Source: Aurantiochytrium sp. KH105 (taxonomy: Eukaryota; Sar; Bigyra; Thraustochytrida; Thraustochytriidae). From it: DNA of 64,000 bases. The position numbers and the translations under genes were made by a program. Under the pieces are notes generated by a model that was not told the DNA's origin, did not search any database, and saw only the letters and a program-made list of their open reading frames with translations. The DNA lies in contig BGKB01000120.1 of assembly GCA_003116975.1 (NCBI GenBank), positions 186,001 through 250,000 on the forward strand. The letters run 5' to 3'. This document shows, piece by piece, positions 20,201 to 29,295 of the stretch. Positions within the stretch are counted from its first letter, which is position 1. Each line of letters opens with the position of its first letter.

Positions 20201-20846
20201 AAACGACATGTTCCCTACTTCGAGCACAGGGACGATTCGACTCGAACTGTATGACTTGCTGGCCGACCCCGGCGAGCTCGATGACCTCTTGCTCACGCAG
20301 GCGGGTAATTCGTCCTATGCCGACATCGCCGAGAGCCTGCGTCTCGACATGGTTGACTGGATTTCAAGCGGCCGCTACGACACCGAATACACACCCAAGG
20401 CCTCGTTCAACAAGATTCGGTATGACGAGTCCTTCACTTCGTTTTACGCCTCGGAGCAATGCACAACGCCTCCCTCGGACGCGAATGCACCAACTTCCCT
20501 CAGCGTGACGGCGGCAAAGCTAGAGACTGTCACCTGCTCGCTCACGTATCTTTGTGACGATGAGAGCAGCGATAAGACTTCTTCGGAGTCTCCGACGTAC
20601 CCCTTCGTGAGTATGGCGCCGACTCCGGCGCCGCAAGACACGCCCACTGCCAGCCCGACTTCTGAAGCGACGAGTACTAGTTCATCTGGTGTTTCTCCGC
20701 AGCCAACGCCCGAGCCTTCCGCGACTGACTCTGCGACGAATGGTAGTGATTCTCCAGCACCTTCCGATGCTTCGGGGCTTCGCCCCCTGAGCTCTTTGCT
20801 GGTGGTAGTTATGTGGCTCGTTGCCTTGAAGCAGCACGCCATCTGA
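17268..20846 (+). CDS. Secreted tandem sulfatase: inactive first domain fused to an intact sulfatase
   Basis: The 1192-residue protein starts with a signal peptide (about 1-21) and contains two sulfatase-fold domains, so it should act outside the cell or in the secretory pathway on sulfated glycans or similar esters. The second domain (about 515-1040) has the full active site: ILADDMG with Asp522/Asp523, CSPSR with Cys577 as the formylglycine precursor, GHFGKWHIG near 643-650, and ADNGPE with Asp821/Asn822, then FRGQKRSLYEGG. The first domain (about 25-480) keeps matching landmarks but lacks the residues: QDYG for DDMG, KTPTL for CSPSR (Lys67 for the Cys), GVWPF for GKWHIG, and STNGPE for ADNGPE. 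A Ser/Thr/Pro-rich stalk and a hydrophobic C-terminus (about 1165-1192) suggest GPI anchoring. Maturation would need a formylglycine-generating enzyme. Confidence 0.92.
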   Translation: MHQVALVFLALAHLVGVSVASRRGATVVVMQDYGSDDFSLLDDDLQDAIEDVVPHTADAFRSASPDKTPTLAALLTGRRPAELGVHHSYPLGVRGHQLDASDLELLAGVRAANVTLAHFGVWPFENTSSDIFDTSFMSTNFSAIRDAAETFAASLGENENYLINIWLPRIDATIDFGGTFTDDEWNDGISGVYDRSGDASGQCPDIFRGSSDDYEARYLSCPRQIYMANRQHEVTSMVDMMQNIQDSVEGHGANVMLLTSTNGPESDQVDAHTRARVSFRGQKRSVYDGGLRTLFRLELSGPDTSDAGWTEPAEDDFGAAPMTTVDILPTLASMILDDSVAASLLDAHDDTLAGINVTSCWVGESTCDNGDLSRSKPMLFEWRYLAPGHCIFESPRYAIVMGAYKLLHEPGLRTELFDLDLSTFEKVNLYNATLEDDDDQSRLETIKETMMSELTDWIAYLDELEKVSTSPDPAAQAHPGCAGRGAPQLAAGAPEAGDEPAVALSASERRDKLRGIIFILADDMGAGEMSGYNMDRTADLEAGLTDSVAFEPKTPELDRIMAQGTSFYHFYATMPVCSPSRATIMTGRLPSHKHVRFHNIVSKKENENTRAGVPNFLGEGIDYEEKLTTLTKFFSDQNFITGHFGKWHIGYDYSGNEDYDVDGALFDTDEYMLYGMLSSDEVNDVQFATASAPHDNYLDNKDLLFASYVQHALVNRTLEFLEDRVARNETFFVNLWLQNPHAPLNLAESYDQPAACGYPSEDNPMPNSDATYELKSTVDENVPLQIYRTLMHDQELQVARLVASLDDLGLTNQTLVVYMADNGPEDSTLSFTSVGTSDPFRGQKRSLYEGGIRVPLMLWWPSVIAAGRKVTYPATGADMFATLAGLAGYADEFNDLPDIDQLSYNSHDLSCLATGKSEAGGFECMANCSTLQCVEESLEERPLYFEFRDYTLGDCLSRSARIALRRGRYKAHWEPKNKNDMFPTSSTGTIRLELYDLLADPGELDDLLLTQAGNSSYADIAESLRLDMVDWISSGRYDTEYTPKASFNKIRYDESFTSFYASEQCTTPPSDANAPTSLSVTAAKLETVTCSLTYLCDDESSDKTSSESPTYPFVSMAPTPAPQDTPTASPTSEATSTSSSGVSPQPTPEPSATDSATNGSDSPAPSDASGLRPLSSLLVVVMWLVALKQHAI

Positions 20847-21126
20847 AATGCGTTGGTCTGAAACTGCTGTTCGTCCGTGATGCACTGACGAGAGCAACAA
20901 AACAAAAATAGATAGAATGATAGGAACACTATGTGAAGCACAGAAAGAGATGAATCTTTCGAGGAGGCTTTTGCAAATGATAACAAAACAACAACAACAA
21001 CAAAGTGATCTGTGATTTTTGCTATCTTTTCTTTTGAAGTTAATTTTCAGGCAGGTATACTCTCGTTTGCAAAGTCTCAAACAAAGAAAAAGAATGTAGA
21101 CGGAATTAGAATGCAGCGAGCCTTGA

Positions 21127-23307
21127 TCAAAGGTCTTGAGGATTTTCTGCGCTTGCCGCCGAAGGCGCCGCGGAACGCCGTCTGCTCGTCTGACTCGTTT
21201 CACCGGCACCCGCGACATCGTAACCACCACCCTTACTCGACCGGCCTTTTGATGAAGACAAGCGCTTTTCGCCGTGACTCCGGCGTTTTCCCTTCACGCC
21301 TCCAAAGATACTGTCCAAAGCAAAGAGGGATCCGCCGTCGGTGCCGGTCCGCAACGTTGGAAGCTTTGAAACAGCACGATGCCACCCGCGTTTTGTCCAC
21401 GCGGGGATATACTGACCATACGTCAGCAAGAAGCCAATCGTTGCGGACGGAAGCACGTCCGTAAAGGGCAAGAGCTCCTCAGCAAAGGAAATCCAGGAAA
21501 GCCATGTGACGCCGTACATTTGATGGACAAGGTAGGTCTGGATTGGAGCCCACGCAAAGTCAGTGAGCTCGCCCAGCCCCGGCACGGCATATGAACTCGC
21601 GCCGCCAATGTCAAGCGCAATGGAGAGCACGAGCTGCGCAAGGATCCAGCCCGAGAGCGGCGGCGTTGCTTTCACGGTATCCTCGTCCGGATTAAGGAAC
21701 TGTCGCGGAGCGTCGGCGAGCTCTTCGAGCAGCTTTTCCTGCTGCAAAGTCTCGCTCCAAGAGGTCACAGACTTCCACGCTTTCAAAAGTGTCGGCGATT
21801 GCCAGAGGAGGAGTGACATGCCATCGCCGTACTCGTTGGCAAGCTTGGCTTGGTACTCGCTAGAAAGCATTCCACCTCGCAATAGGGATCTGAGACCAAT
21901 TTGTCGTGCAAGAGTGACGAGTTCACCGAGCGCAAAGGGGGCGAGTACCACGGGAACGGCGAGCATGCCAAGCTTAAAATTGCCCATAGCGGCGCTGACA
22001 ATGCTCGAGAGAACGGCAATTGTCAACGTGAGACAGGTGGGAGTTGCGCGAAAAAGTGTGACAAGAGCCGCGAGCTGCATCGGAGGTGCAAGAGTAGCTA
22101 CCTCAAAGCCAGTGTCGTCAAGATCCTCCTTGATGTCTTCAGCTTCGGCCTCCACATCCTGCGGCGCAATCTCTGCCAACGGCGCGCTGGAAGCACGCGA
22201 GGAACGGTGCGAGGCTCTTCGAGACACCCTTTTGCGCCGAAGAAGGTTTGTGGATGCCCATTCGCTTGCGCGCGTCGAATGGCCGCGAAATGCATTTACG
22301 GAGAGGTTCTCTTCGGCCCACATGCGCCAGGCGTCAATGTCCAGCCAAGATTCCCAGCGTGCAGCTACATCCCAAAGCGACGGGCGCGTCGCAGCAATTT
22401 CTCTTTCCGCCAAGACTTCTTCGTCTTCGCGCAAACTGCTCCTGCGAGCACTGTCGGCATCGCCCTCGTCGTCCTCGTCGTCATTGTTGTCGTCGTCATC
22501 GATAACGTCGGCAGCAGAGGAAGGGGTCGCTTTGGCTCCGGAAACGGTGCGCACAAAGGCCACGCCAGCCTGGACGCCCTTGACGGTGGCCACGCCAGTG
22601 CCAGCCAGCGCCGCAGAGGCTGCTGCAGTCTTGAGCGCTGCCACAATGGCAGTACCTGGAGTGAGACCAATGAAGAATCCGCCCCAGCCCGCAAGAACAG
22701 ATGGGAGATGCTCGTTAAAACGTAGCTCCGAGGCCGACGAGCTAAAGAGTGCACCCAAGACCCAGAAAGACTGCAAGAGGAAGCTGATCTTGCTTGGCTT
22801 GAGCCAGGTTCGCGAAACGCCCAGGGTAAGCGTTCCCAAGTATACGAGAGAAAACACTGCGACGAAGCTGGCCCCGGGCAACGAGGTGGGGCGAACATCC
22901 ACGCTTGAGAGCATACGGACGGTGCCCATGGAGCCAAGGAACTGAGCAACAGCTGGTAGCGAAAAGCCAACAAGGGTGAACACCCAGGGCGGCGTGGCCT
23001 TGAGGTTCTCCGCAATGGCCTGCTGGCCGGCCTGGGCCTGGGACTTGGCCGCGCTCGCAATTCGTGGCAAGAATCGCCGAAGCACACGGCCAATCTGCTC
23101 GCTAAAGACCACCGTGAGTACTGCGGCGGTCAGCGTTGCGAGTGCCAGAAGCGCCACGCCCATGGCGTTGCGCGAAAGTTTGAGCAGCACGCTGATCGTC
23201 ACGAGGCTGACGCCCAGCACGAACTGCGGATACAGCAGCATCCTCGCGGCGCCGCCCGCGACGGCTGCGCTCGCCACCGCCACCGTGGCCACGGTCTTGG
23301 TCCCCAT
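21127..23307 (-). CDS. Large multipass membrane protein of unknown function
   Basis: The protein has 726 residues from the ATG at 23307. Hydrophobic segments cluster at about 5-70, 105-240 and 425-475, with another group at about 555-650. Between them lies a long charged region with an acidic run of Asp/Asn/Glu (about 270-285) and Arg/Ser-rich stretches. The most conserved-looking part is the last hydrophobic block, with SSYAVPGLGELTDFAWAPI, then a MYG and EELLPFTDVLPSATIG. Its regular Gly/Pro/acidic pattern resembles a conserved membrane domain I cannot name. The tail (about 665-726) is basic and Ser/Gly-rich. No signal peptide is obvious. The gene is convergent with the sulfatase, 280 bp between stops. 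Confidence 0.8.
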   Translation of the reverse strand: MGTKTVATVAVASAAVAGGAARMLLYPQFVLGVSLVTISVLLKLSRNAMGVALLALATLTAAVLTVVFSEQIGRVLRRFLPRIASAAKSQAQAGQQAIAENLKATPPWVFTLVGFSLPAVAQFLGSMGTVRMLSSVDVRPTSLPGASFVAVFSLVYLGTLTLGVSRTWLKPSKISFLLQSFWVLGALFSSSASELRFNEHLPSVLAGWGGFFIGLTPGTAIVAALKTAAASAALAGTGVATVKGVQAGVAFVRTVSGAKATPSSAADVIDDDDNNDDEDDEGDADSARRSSLREDEEVLAEREIAATRPSLWDVAARWESWLDIDAWRMWAEENLSVNAFRGHSTRASEWASTNLLRRKRVSRRASHRSSRASSAPLAEIAPQDVEAEAEDIKEDLDDTGFEVATLAPPMQLAALVTLFRATPTCLTLTIAVLSSIVSAAMGNFKLGMLAVPVVLAPFALGELVTLARQIGLRSLLRGGMLSSEYQAKLANEYGDGMSLLLWQSPTLLKAWKSVTSWSETLQQEKLLEELADAPRQFLNPDEDTVKATPPLSGWILAQLVLSIALDIGGASSYAVPGLGELTDFAWAPIQTYLVHQMYGVTWLSWISFAEELLPFTDVLPSATIGFLLTYGQYIPAWTKRGWHRAVSKLPTLRTGTDGGSLFALDSIFGGVKGKRRSHGEKRLSSSKGRSSKGGGYDVAGAGETSQTSRRRSAAPSAASAENPQDL

Positions 23308-24394
23308 CTCGGACCAGCCTGCCGGACTCGGCCCCGGCAGTCAAAACGCAGTCAGGCAAGCAGGCCTGCTTGCTTGCTTGCTTGCTTGCTTGCGTTTCTG
23401 CAGGACGTTCTTGATGACAACCCGGCCATGGTTGCACTTATTACATGTTACTTCACTCTCTCATTTCCCACTCCGGCCGGGCCTCCGACAATCGCGCACA
23501 CCGGCATGCCCGCGCACCCGGTGTGCGCACGGGTGTGCGCCCCTTAATCCGGCGCACTATCGCGCCGGATTCAGGCGGCCCTAACCGCGGGTCTGCAAGG
23601 CCGTTCTTCCCGTTCCAATCCAGCGCTACCCGCGTTCTTTTCCCGGCCGCTGCCTGCTGCGTGCACACTTGGCAGGGCAGCCGCGTTTGCGGCACTTGCG
23701 GGCCGCGGAGCTGTACTTGCGGACGGCGAATAGCGCACTTGCGGCGGCCATTCTCGTGTTGCGGGCGGCGCGGCTGCCGCCGCTGCAGATCGGCAAAAGC
23801 ACAAGGAGCTGACGTACGTTGTTGCAGGCAGCGGCGCCGCGCGCGCGGGCGCGGGCGGGCGGGCGGGCGCGCAGACGCGCGGGCGCGGCAGGCGGCCCTC
23901 GGCCCTGGCGCACGCTCGCGATTTCGCGCGCATGTTTATACTCGCGGGGGCGGGAAGACGGCTATGAGCCACGCGAGGCATCCATTCATTCCATTCGTCC
24001 GGCCGCGGCCCGCCGGACGCTTCGCTTCGCTTCGGTGCTGCGCGGAGGACGCGGTGCAGCGGCACGGGGGTCAGGCGTGCGGGGAAAAGAGACGCGCCGG
24101 AGAGGCGTGATCTCAAGGGTTGTTTCTCCTATCCTGTTGGGGAGAGACGATGGCGAGCTTCGTCAAGTTTCCCGGGACGCCAGCCTGTGTCATCGCGGAC
24201 GCTTTGGTGAGCATCCCTTGGACGCATGCCCGCAACCTATCTGCCCCCCCATATAGAGCCCTTGTCTTGGAGATCAAATATTGCGTACAGAAATGCCGAG
24301 CAACTGGACTAACATTGATCATGTCATGTGCATAACCTCGTTTATTTATTCGAAACAGTAGCCTGAACCCGAACTCTTTTCAAAGCCTCAAAAA
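23308..24394. other. GC-rich region between divergent genes
   Basis: It starts with GCTT repeats at 23366-23393, close upstream of the minus-strand membrane-protein start. GC-rich, Arg/Ala-coding noise follows, with GCGGGC repeats near 23840-23880. Around 24150-24207 a short ATG-initiated open segment of 19 codons runs into a good splice donor (TTG/GTGAGC), and an acceptor-like AACAG lies at about 24353-24357. This may be a first exon and 5'-UTR intron of the COX5C-like gene at 24395. No other gene is supported. Confidence 0.4.
23366..23393. repeat. (GCTT)n tetranucleotide repeat
   Basis: About seven tandem GCTT units, 60-85 bp upstream of the start codon of the multipass membrane protein gene. 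Confidence 0.9.
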
Positions 24395-24767
24395 ATGAAC
24401 GCTCTCACCACTCGCCGCGTGGCCCTTATGGTGCCCCGTGTTGCTGGCGTCCGCAAGCTGTCGGCTGATTCCGTCAGCGGCGCCACCAACGCCAACCTCC
24501 CCATGGAGATCGCTGCTGGCCTCGGCCTCGGCTTTGGTACGTTTTACACGAAAAGGAAAGAGAGAGGGATGGCTGCACAGAGGAGAATGAAAGGGTCGGG
24601 ATCCCGATAAGTCACGAAATGAAAACTAACGCAACGATTGCATGGGGTGCGTGTATCTCTTTTGCTTCGATTCCACAGTTGGCGGTGGCATGTGGATGGC
24701 TGGCGCCCGTGCTGAGTTCAAGCGCATGGACAAGTTCAACACCAAGCTCAAGGAGTCCAAGGAATAA
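24395..24767 (+). CDS. COX5C/COX6c-like small subunit of cytochrome c oxidase, two exons
   Basis: Exon 1 is 24395-24536 and exon 2 is 24679-24767. The 142-bp intron starts GTACGT, ends CACAG, splits a Val codon (phase 1) and has a CTAAC branch-site candidate at 24626-24630. The product has 76 residues. A basic, Ser-containing presequence (about 1-28) suggests mitochondrial import. One transmembrane helix carries the pattern EIxxGLxLGFxxGGxW, followed by a charged tail with a Phe-x-x-x-Leu spacing. This pattern resembles plant COX5C (KEIxIGLxLGLxAGxxW), a one-helix subunit of complex IV in the inner membrane. The family call rests on this short match, so COX6c/COX7-type relatives are alternatives. 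Unspliced, the frame stops within the intron. Confidence 0.78.
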
Positions 24768-24939
24768 GCGCGTGTACCTCATCTCATGCCCAGTCCCTGG
24801 TCGAAAAGATACGACAGGAGGCATTGCATATCCATGTGTCCTCGCCCCTCTTTTCTTCTATACGAACCTGCGCTGGTAGTCGTGCAAAATGATTCTTGAG
24901 AAAACATACAAATAGCCTACAAGCATCTCTGGTCATTGT

Positions 24940-24963
24940 ATCCATCCATCCATCCATCCATCC
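24940..24963. repeat. (CATC)n tetranucleotide repeat
   Basis: About six tandem CATC/TCCA units in the 3' intergenic stretch between two convergent genes. Confidence 0.88.
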
Positions 24964-25039
24964 GTTCTTCTCTCCGGCCATTTTTTTCATGGCTCTTTTT
25001 GTTTTATCTTGAAATCTTGCTGCCGTGATGTTGTCCCTC

Positions 25040-26068
25040 CTACCTCTCCGACACATGTGGCGTTTTGACGTAAGAAACGGACGTTGAAGCTACCGCAGAA
25101 GAAGAAGAAGTTTGCGCACGGCGAAAGCCAACCGTTCTTGAAGCAGTGGCCTCTGCACGTGCGCGCGCCTGCTCAAGAGCACGGGCTTGCTGATCGCGAA
25201 TCATGCGTGCTTCTACACGTGCGAGGTAGCCAACGAGACTCTTTGTCCGATCCGTGGCGTTGCGGACCATGAGCTGGTCTTTAAACTCGACAAGCATACG
25301 TGCACGAAGCGACTCCACACGCGCGCGGTCCCGAAGAGTAGACTCTGCATCAGGCGCGGTCAAGAAAGAGTCCGTGCCAAGAGCGGCACGCGCAGATGCT
25401 GAAGCAGGAACCCAAGACTTGCGCTGCGCTGGAGGCGTAGGTTTGCAACGAGCAGGGGTCGAGTCTTCTCGAACGTCTTTTGGAAAGGTGATGTCGCGGC
25501 CATAAGGGTTCTTGGCAAGTCTGCCCTGTGGCGCAGACAGGGTTTCGCGCGCCTCGTGCGGATTGCATGGCCGAAAAGGCGTGCCTTGACGGTGTGCAAA
25601 AGCTGCTGCTCGTACCTGGTCTGCCTTTTTCCGGGAGGCCTTGGCCTTTGTCGTGCGTCGCTTGATCTGTTCCCTTAGATCCGCGAGGCAGTTGACCTCG
25701 GTGGTTGGCCTAAAACCCGCGACGCCTTGCTTATTTTTCGTTGCGGCGCCCCGCCGCTTCTGGCTCTCCAAGAGTTTCGCCGTTCTCGCGGCTCGCAATT
25801 GCTCATCCTCGAGGAATATTTCTCGCGTCGCGCGCGTCCCGCCGAAAGCGTTTAACGAGGAGCTTGATGCCTTTGCCCCTGGTGTCGTTTGCGTCGGTGT
25901 TCGCTTGCTCGAGGTTGCCGTCGTCGCAGCCACGGCTGCCACGGACCCACCGGACAAGCGTGCCGCAACGAGGCTCGGGAAGACTCGTATCGCCGCGAAC
26001 TCTTCCCTCGCGCTCCAGCTCTCGGCATCCTCGGAGGCAACGCGCCCGGGCCGCTTGTCGAGCTGCAT
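25040..26068 (-). CDS. Unknown basic protein, probably partly coiled-coil
   Basis: From the ATG at 26068 the protein has 342 residues; the frame runs slightly further up only from a GTG. I do not recognise a family. It is strongly basic and rich in Ala, Arg, Thr and Ser, with long charged helical stretches at about 80-145 and about 235-310 (repeating Arg/Ala/Glu, e.g. RARVESLRARM and ARALEQARARAEA), suggesting coiled coil. A central segment (about 155-200) with Pro, Cys, Asn and Gly (including FRPCNPHEARETLS and AKNPYGRDITFP) looks like the most constrained part. There is no signal peptide or membrane span. A nuclear or cytoskeletal role would fit, but this is only composition. It converges on the COX5C-like gene. 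Confidence 0.65.
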   Translation of the reverse strand: MQLDKRPGRVASEDAESWSAREEFAAIRVFPSLVAARLSGGSVAAVAATTATSSKRTPTQTTPGAKASSSSLNAFGGTRATREIFLEDEQLRAARTAKLLESQKRRGAATKNKQGVAGFRPTTEVNCLADLREQIKRRTTKAKASRKKADQVRAAAFAHRQGTPFRPCNPHEARETLSAPQGRLAKNPYGRDITFPKDVREDSTPARCKPTPPAQRKSWVPASASARAALGTDSFLTAPDAESTLRDRARVESLRARMLVEFKDQLMVRNATDRTKSLVGYLARVEARMIRDQQARALEQARARAEATASRTVGFRRAQTSSSSAVASTSVSYVKTPHVSER

Positions 26069-26610
26069 CGCCAGACAAACACTTGCGCGCACGTCCGTGC
26101 GTCGCGAGCATCAGGTTCTATGCCTGGATGGCCGTCATCACCTCGAGTGCCCGCGCCGTAGTACACACCTTTTACACTGTGGGGGAGAGAAAGCAAAATA
26201 TTTTTTATGGAAAAACGATCGATTTCGAGACTCCTTTGAAGATGCCTCAGAATAATGTATGTCGCCTAAAAAACCAACAAGGAGGGCAGCGGCGGTCACG
26301 AAGATGAAAGCATACACGAGTCGCTACTATTTGCACCCAGGCTTAACAGCGTTGGTCACGCCATTCCTTTTTCCAATTTTTCAGCCGCCACGTGAACAAA
26401 AACGAAAGCCTCAATTATAGCATAGAAGCGCTCGCTATCTCTGGTCTTTCTTTTCCCGCTAATATGATGGAAATGACCTTAATTAAAAAACGTTTTTGCT
26501 CACGCCGTATTTCTTCTTCTTTTTCCCTTTTCTTCACAGTCAATCCATGTCTCGGCCTCATCTACAAGGGAACGTGTTTGCTTTATTTTAATCCTTGGAA
26601 TACAGTGCTC
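26069..26610. other. Intergenic region with AT-rich centre
   Basis: It lies between the start of the unknown basic protein and the stop of the TMEM151-like gene on the same strand. It includes AT-rich and pyrimidine-rich tracts near 26480-26540. It presumably holds the terminator of one gene and the promoter of the next; no gene is seen. Confidence 0.55.
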
Positions 26611-27789
26611 TCAGTCTTGTACAATTGCGTCCGGCACGGCCGTAAAAGCGTTGGCGCGAGCAGAAATGAGAGAGCGCAAGGTGAAGCGGGCGTGCATAAT
26701 GTGAGTCTGCACGTACACGCGGTAAGGCCACGAGCACAGCAACAATGTTGCAATCACATAAGCCTTGGGACCAATGTAGACCGGCGTTCGCGAAGCATCG
26801 TGGAGGAAAACGGTCGGTCGAAAGCCGTCAATCTCCAAGCTTTCGCGATAGTCAAAGTGCGAATCCCGATTGCGATAACGATCGCGAAAGCGCTGTGCTT
26901 GCGACTCGAGATCTGTCTCAGTATCGGGATCATCGCATTCCAATTTCTTTTCAACATGTACAAGGATCCCCACGTATTTCTGATTCACTTCGGCAAGACG
27001 CGGACCAGCGCCGCTGAGGTCCATCCAGCTCGCATAGTGCTTTGCTTCGGAATAGCGACATGTCACCACCTTTTCTTGATAGGTTTCGTGTCGTGTACGA
27101 TGATGCGTATTTCCGTTCGCATCCTGGTATGACTCGCGCACAGACCGTACTCGCGTCTCGTAGTGATAGCACTCTGCATGCATGACAAGTCGCGGAGGGC
27201 GTTGTCGAATTGCCACAAAGTATTCGTGTTCCGGATCGTGAGTCCCCGTGTGCTCCATGTTCAAAAAAGTCCTCAGATTCATCAAGGACTCTACGAGATA
27301 GAGAATCGAAAAGATGATTAATGCGATCATCCACGGCTCGCGATCATCTTCCGACGATGCGCCATCATCGAGCAGGCTGAGGAAGGCGACTCCCGTGAAT
27401 AAGGTTCCGGCCGAGAAAATGAGGCCTGCGACAGGCCATTTGGGACGCGTGTACGAAACCGCCTCGGGATCCCATGTGGAGTCCGCTAGCGGTATGCCGT
27501 AGTCCTCAACATTTTCTGGCGGCGTCACAAGCTCGACTCTCGCGGTTGAGGCTTGAGCATGCTCGGTCTCGACATCTCGTTCCGAATAAGTGGGCGAGTT
27601 CTTTCCTGATTCATGGCCCTGCAAAAGAGGTTGTGCCACAGTGTCAGCTACCTCGGCATCGAGTACGGCATTTGCGAGCGGATCTGCTCTTTGTGCAAGT
27701 GGCACCGCCTCGGCTTCCCGGGTGGAGGAAGACGCCTCGGCTCTGGCTTTCCTCGCTACTGCTGCTGCTGCGCCACTCGCCCCTTCCAT
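26611..27789 (-). CDS. TMEM151-family membrane protein
   Basis: From the ATG at 27789 the protein has 392 residues (the frame extends to 27831 from a TTG). The N-terminal ~110 residues are Ala/Glu-rich and disordered-looking. Two transmembrane segments follow (about 120-140 and 153-172). Next comes a soluble domain with the pattern typical of TMEM151A/B: PPRLVMHAECYHYETRVRS, then EKVVTCRYSEAKHYASWMDLSG. A third hydrophobic segment lies near 343-360 (PKAYVIATLLLCSWPYRVYV), where the animal proteins also have a late hydrophobic stretch. The molecular function of TMEM151 proteins is not established. The gene is divergent from the FN3 gene, 459 bp between start codons, so they may share a promoter region. 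Confidence 0.8.
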   Translation of the reverse strand: MEGASGAAAAVARKARAEASSSTREAEAVPLAQRADPLANAVLDAEVADTVAQPLLQGHESGKNSPTYSERDVETEHAQASTARVELVTPPENVEDYGIPLADSTWDPEAVSYTRPKWPVAGLIFSAGTLFTGVAFLSLLDDGASSEDDREPWMIALIIFSILYLVESLMNLRTFLNMEHTGTHDPEHEYFVAIRQRPPRLVMHAECYHYETRVRSVRESYQDANGNTHHRTRHETYQEKVVTCRYSEAKHYASWMDLSGAGPRLAEVNQKYVGILVHVEKKLECDDPDTETDLESQAQRFRDRYRNRDSHFDYRESLEIDGFRPTVFLHDASRTPVYIGPKAYVIATLLLCSWPYRVYVQTHIMHARFTLRSLISARANAFTAVPDAIVQD

Positions 27790-28248
27790 GGGCCCCGTGC
27801 ACTTGAGGCGCACGATAAGCGGCTTGGCCAAGAGCTCGGGACCGGGGGCGACGGGCTGGCGAGGAAAAGGAGCGCGTGCGGCGCGCTACAGTCAATAGCC
27901 AGCAGTCCGGTCGTCGAGAGTTGTTGTTTATTTGATTTTTGCTTGACGACCGACTGCCTGGCGGGTTCTTTCAATGCCTCACGCGCGCCGCGGTGTGCGC
28001 AACGCAATATGTGTCCAGCGTGCGTGCCTTCCTCTCTTGTCAAGGGCGACGTGCAAGTAGTAGGCCTTTACTTCGCACACAACCAAACTCGCTTGCTCGC
28101 TCGCCCGCCCCTTGCGCGTGCTTGTGTCTGGTCTGTGCCGCGCCTGTGCTCGCGTCCGCACCTCTGCGCGACTCGAACGCTTCGTGCGCCCTGTCCTTCG
28201 CGTCGCGTCCCTCTTCTGGTTGAAAGGAAAGAGAACGCGGAAAAGAAG
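27790..28248. promoter_or_regulatory. Shared upstream region of the divergent TMEM151 and FN3 genes
   Basis: 459 bp lie between two diverging start codons. It is moderately GC-rich with a short AT-rich centre near 27920-27945. No TATA box is obvious. The placement makes it a likely bidirectional promoter. Confidence 0.45.
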
Positions 28249-28864
28249 ATGGCGCCACCGCGCATGGCGAGGCCCGAGGCGACCAACCCGACCGAGTTCT
28301 CCGTGGATATCAAGTACGTACAGAGCAAGAGTTTGGTGCAACGAGAAAGGTGCGGGCGCCTTCGTGCGCTCTTATGATGATCTTCTTTGAAGTCATGTAT
28401 TTTTTGGGGAGGGGGGGGAGAGGAAGGGAGACGTAGGTCCTGGAGAGATAAGGTGACTTTTCGCGTGGAGTGACTCCCATGTATTGCGCCACAATACATG
28501 TCAAACAAAACCTAGCGCACAAGAAGAGCCTGCACTGCGAGCAGAGGCAAAGACTAACGGATTAGATTCTCAATTGTGGTTGCTTTTGTGAAACACCTCA
28601 CTGCACAGATGGCAAAAGGTGGATGGCGCGACCTCGTACAAGTTGTACCGTCGTAAGATCCCGGACACTTGGGAGACAGCCAAGGTGACGACGATTGGCG
28701 GAAGCGAGACCAAGGTCACGCTCGAGGACCTCGAGCCGACGTCAACGTACCAGTTTCGTATCGCGGCCGTGACAAGCGAGGGCGAGGGTGCGCAGAGTGA
28801 AGATCTCACTATTGACACGGCTGTTGCCAACTGCACGCCCAAGAAGAAGTGTGTTATTTCCTAA
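28249..28864 (+). CDS. Small fibronectin type III protein with C-terminal CaaX box, two exons
   Basis: Exon 1 is 28249-28313 and exon 2 is 28609-28864. The 295-bp intron starts GTACGT and ends GCACAG. Splicing restores an FN3 core with the key Trp at the joint (VDI-KWQKVDGATSYKLYRR). The product has 106 residues: a short N-terminus, one FN3 domain (about 14-95, with GATSYKLYRR, LEDLEPTSTYQFRIAAV and a final strand), then a lysine run and the terminal four residues Cys-Val-Ile-Ser. Lys-Lys-Lys-Cys-Val-Ile-Ser has the form of a polybasic CaaX prenylation signal, as in Ras-like proteins. No signal peptide is present, so the protein should be cytosolic and, if prenylated, membrane-bound. FN3 domains usually mediate protein binding; the partner is unknown. 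Confidence 0.85.
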
Positions 28865-29295
28865 GAAAAGAAATAAGGTACAGCTTGTTCGGTGGCACGG
28901 AATGGCATGGCATGGCCTGGCCTGGCCCGGCTCGTCTCGTCTCGGCTCTCTCGAATGATGCTTTTCACCCCTTTTCAATATTGCGAGAAGAAAAAAGAAG
29001 AGTGAGTTTGACAGCCCGGGTCGGTTTGATGTGTAAGATGGAAGAGCCAAGAAGACGATGACGAAAGAAGAAGAACAAGAAGAAGAAAAGAAGACGCAGA
29101 CCGAAAGTTCACTTTGGGCAACGCGTAAAAGCCCTGGAGAAAGATCATGTTGCAAGGTCGTCTCGCGTTTTGTTTCCACCGTAAGCCAGCAAGAAAAGTG
29201 GGAAGAAGGAAAAAGTTTACACATACATTTATGTCAATCATTCAATCAATCATCAATCAACTTGATCCATTGCTCAAGAAATCCCGAGCGGACCT
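28865..29295. other. Intergenic region between convergent FN3 and kinase genes
   Basis: It holds the 3' flanks of two convergent genes. It includes a repetitive GGCATGGCATGGCCTGGCCTGGCC stretch near 28900-28927 and a purine-rich GAAGAAGAA tract at 29059-29100. No coding potential is seen beyond chance frames. Confidence 0.6.

Noticed and set aside
21563-22945. 460-codon antisense frame over the multipass membrane protein
   Set aside because: Ser/Ala-rich shadow; the minus-strand frame has the membrane-protein pattern and longer extent.
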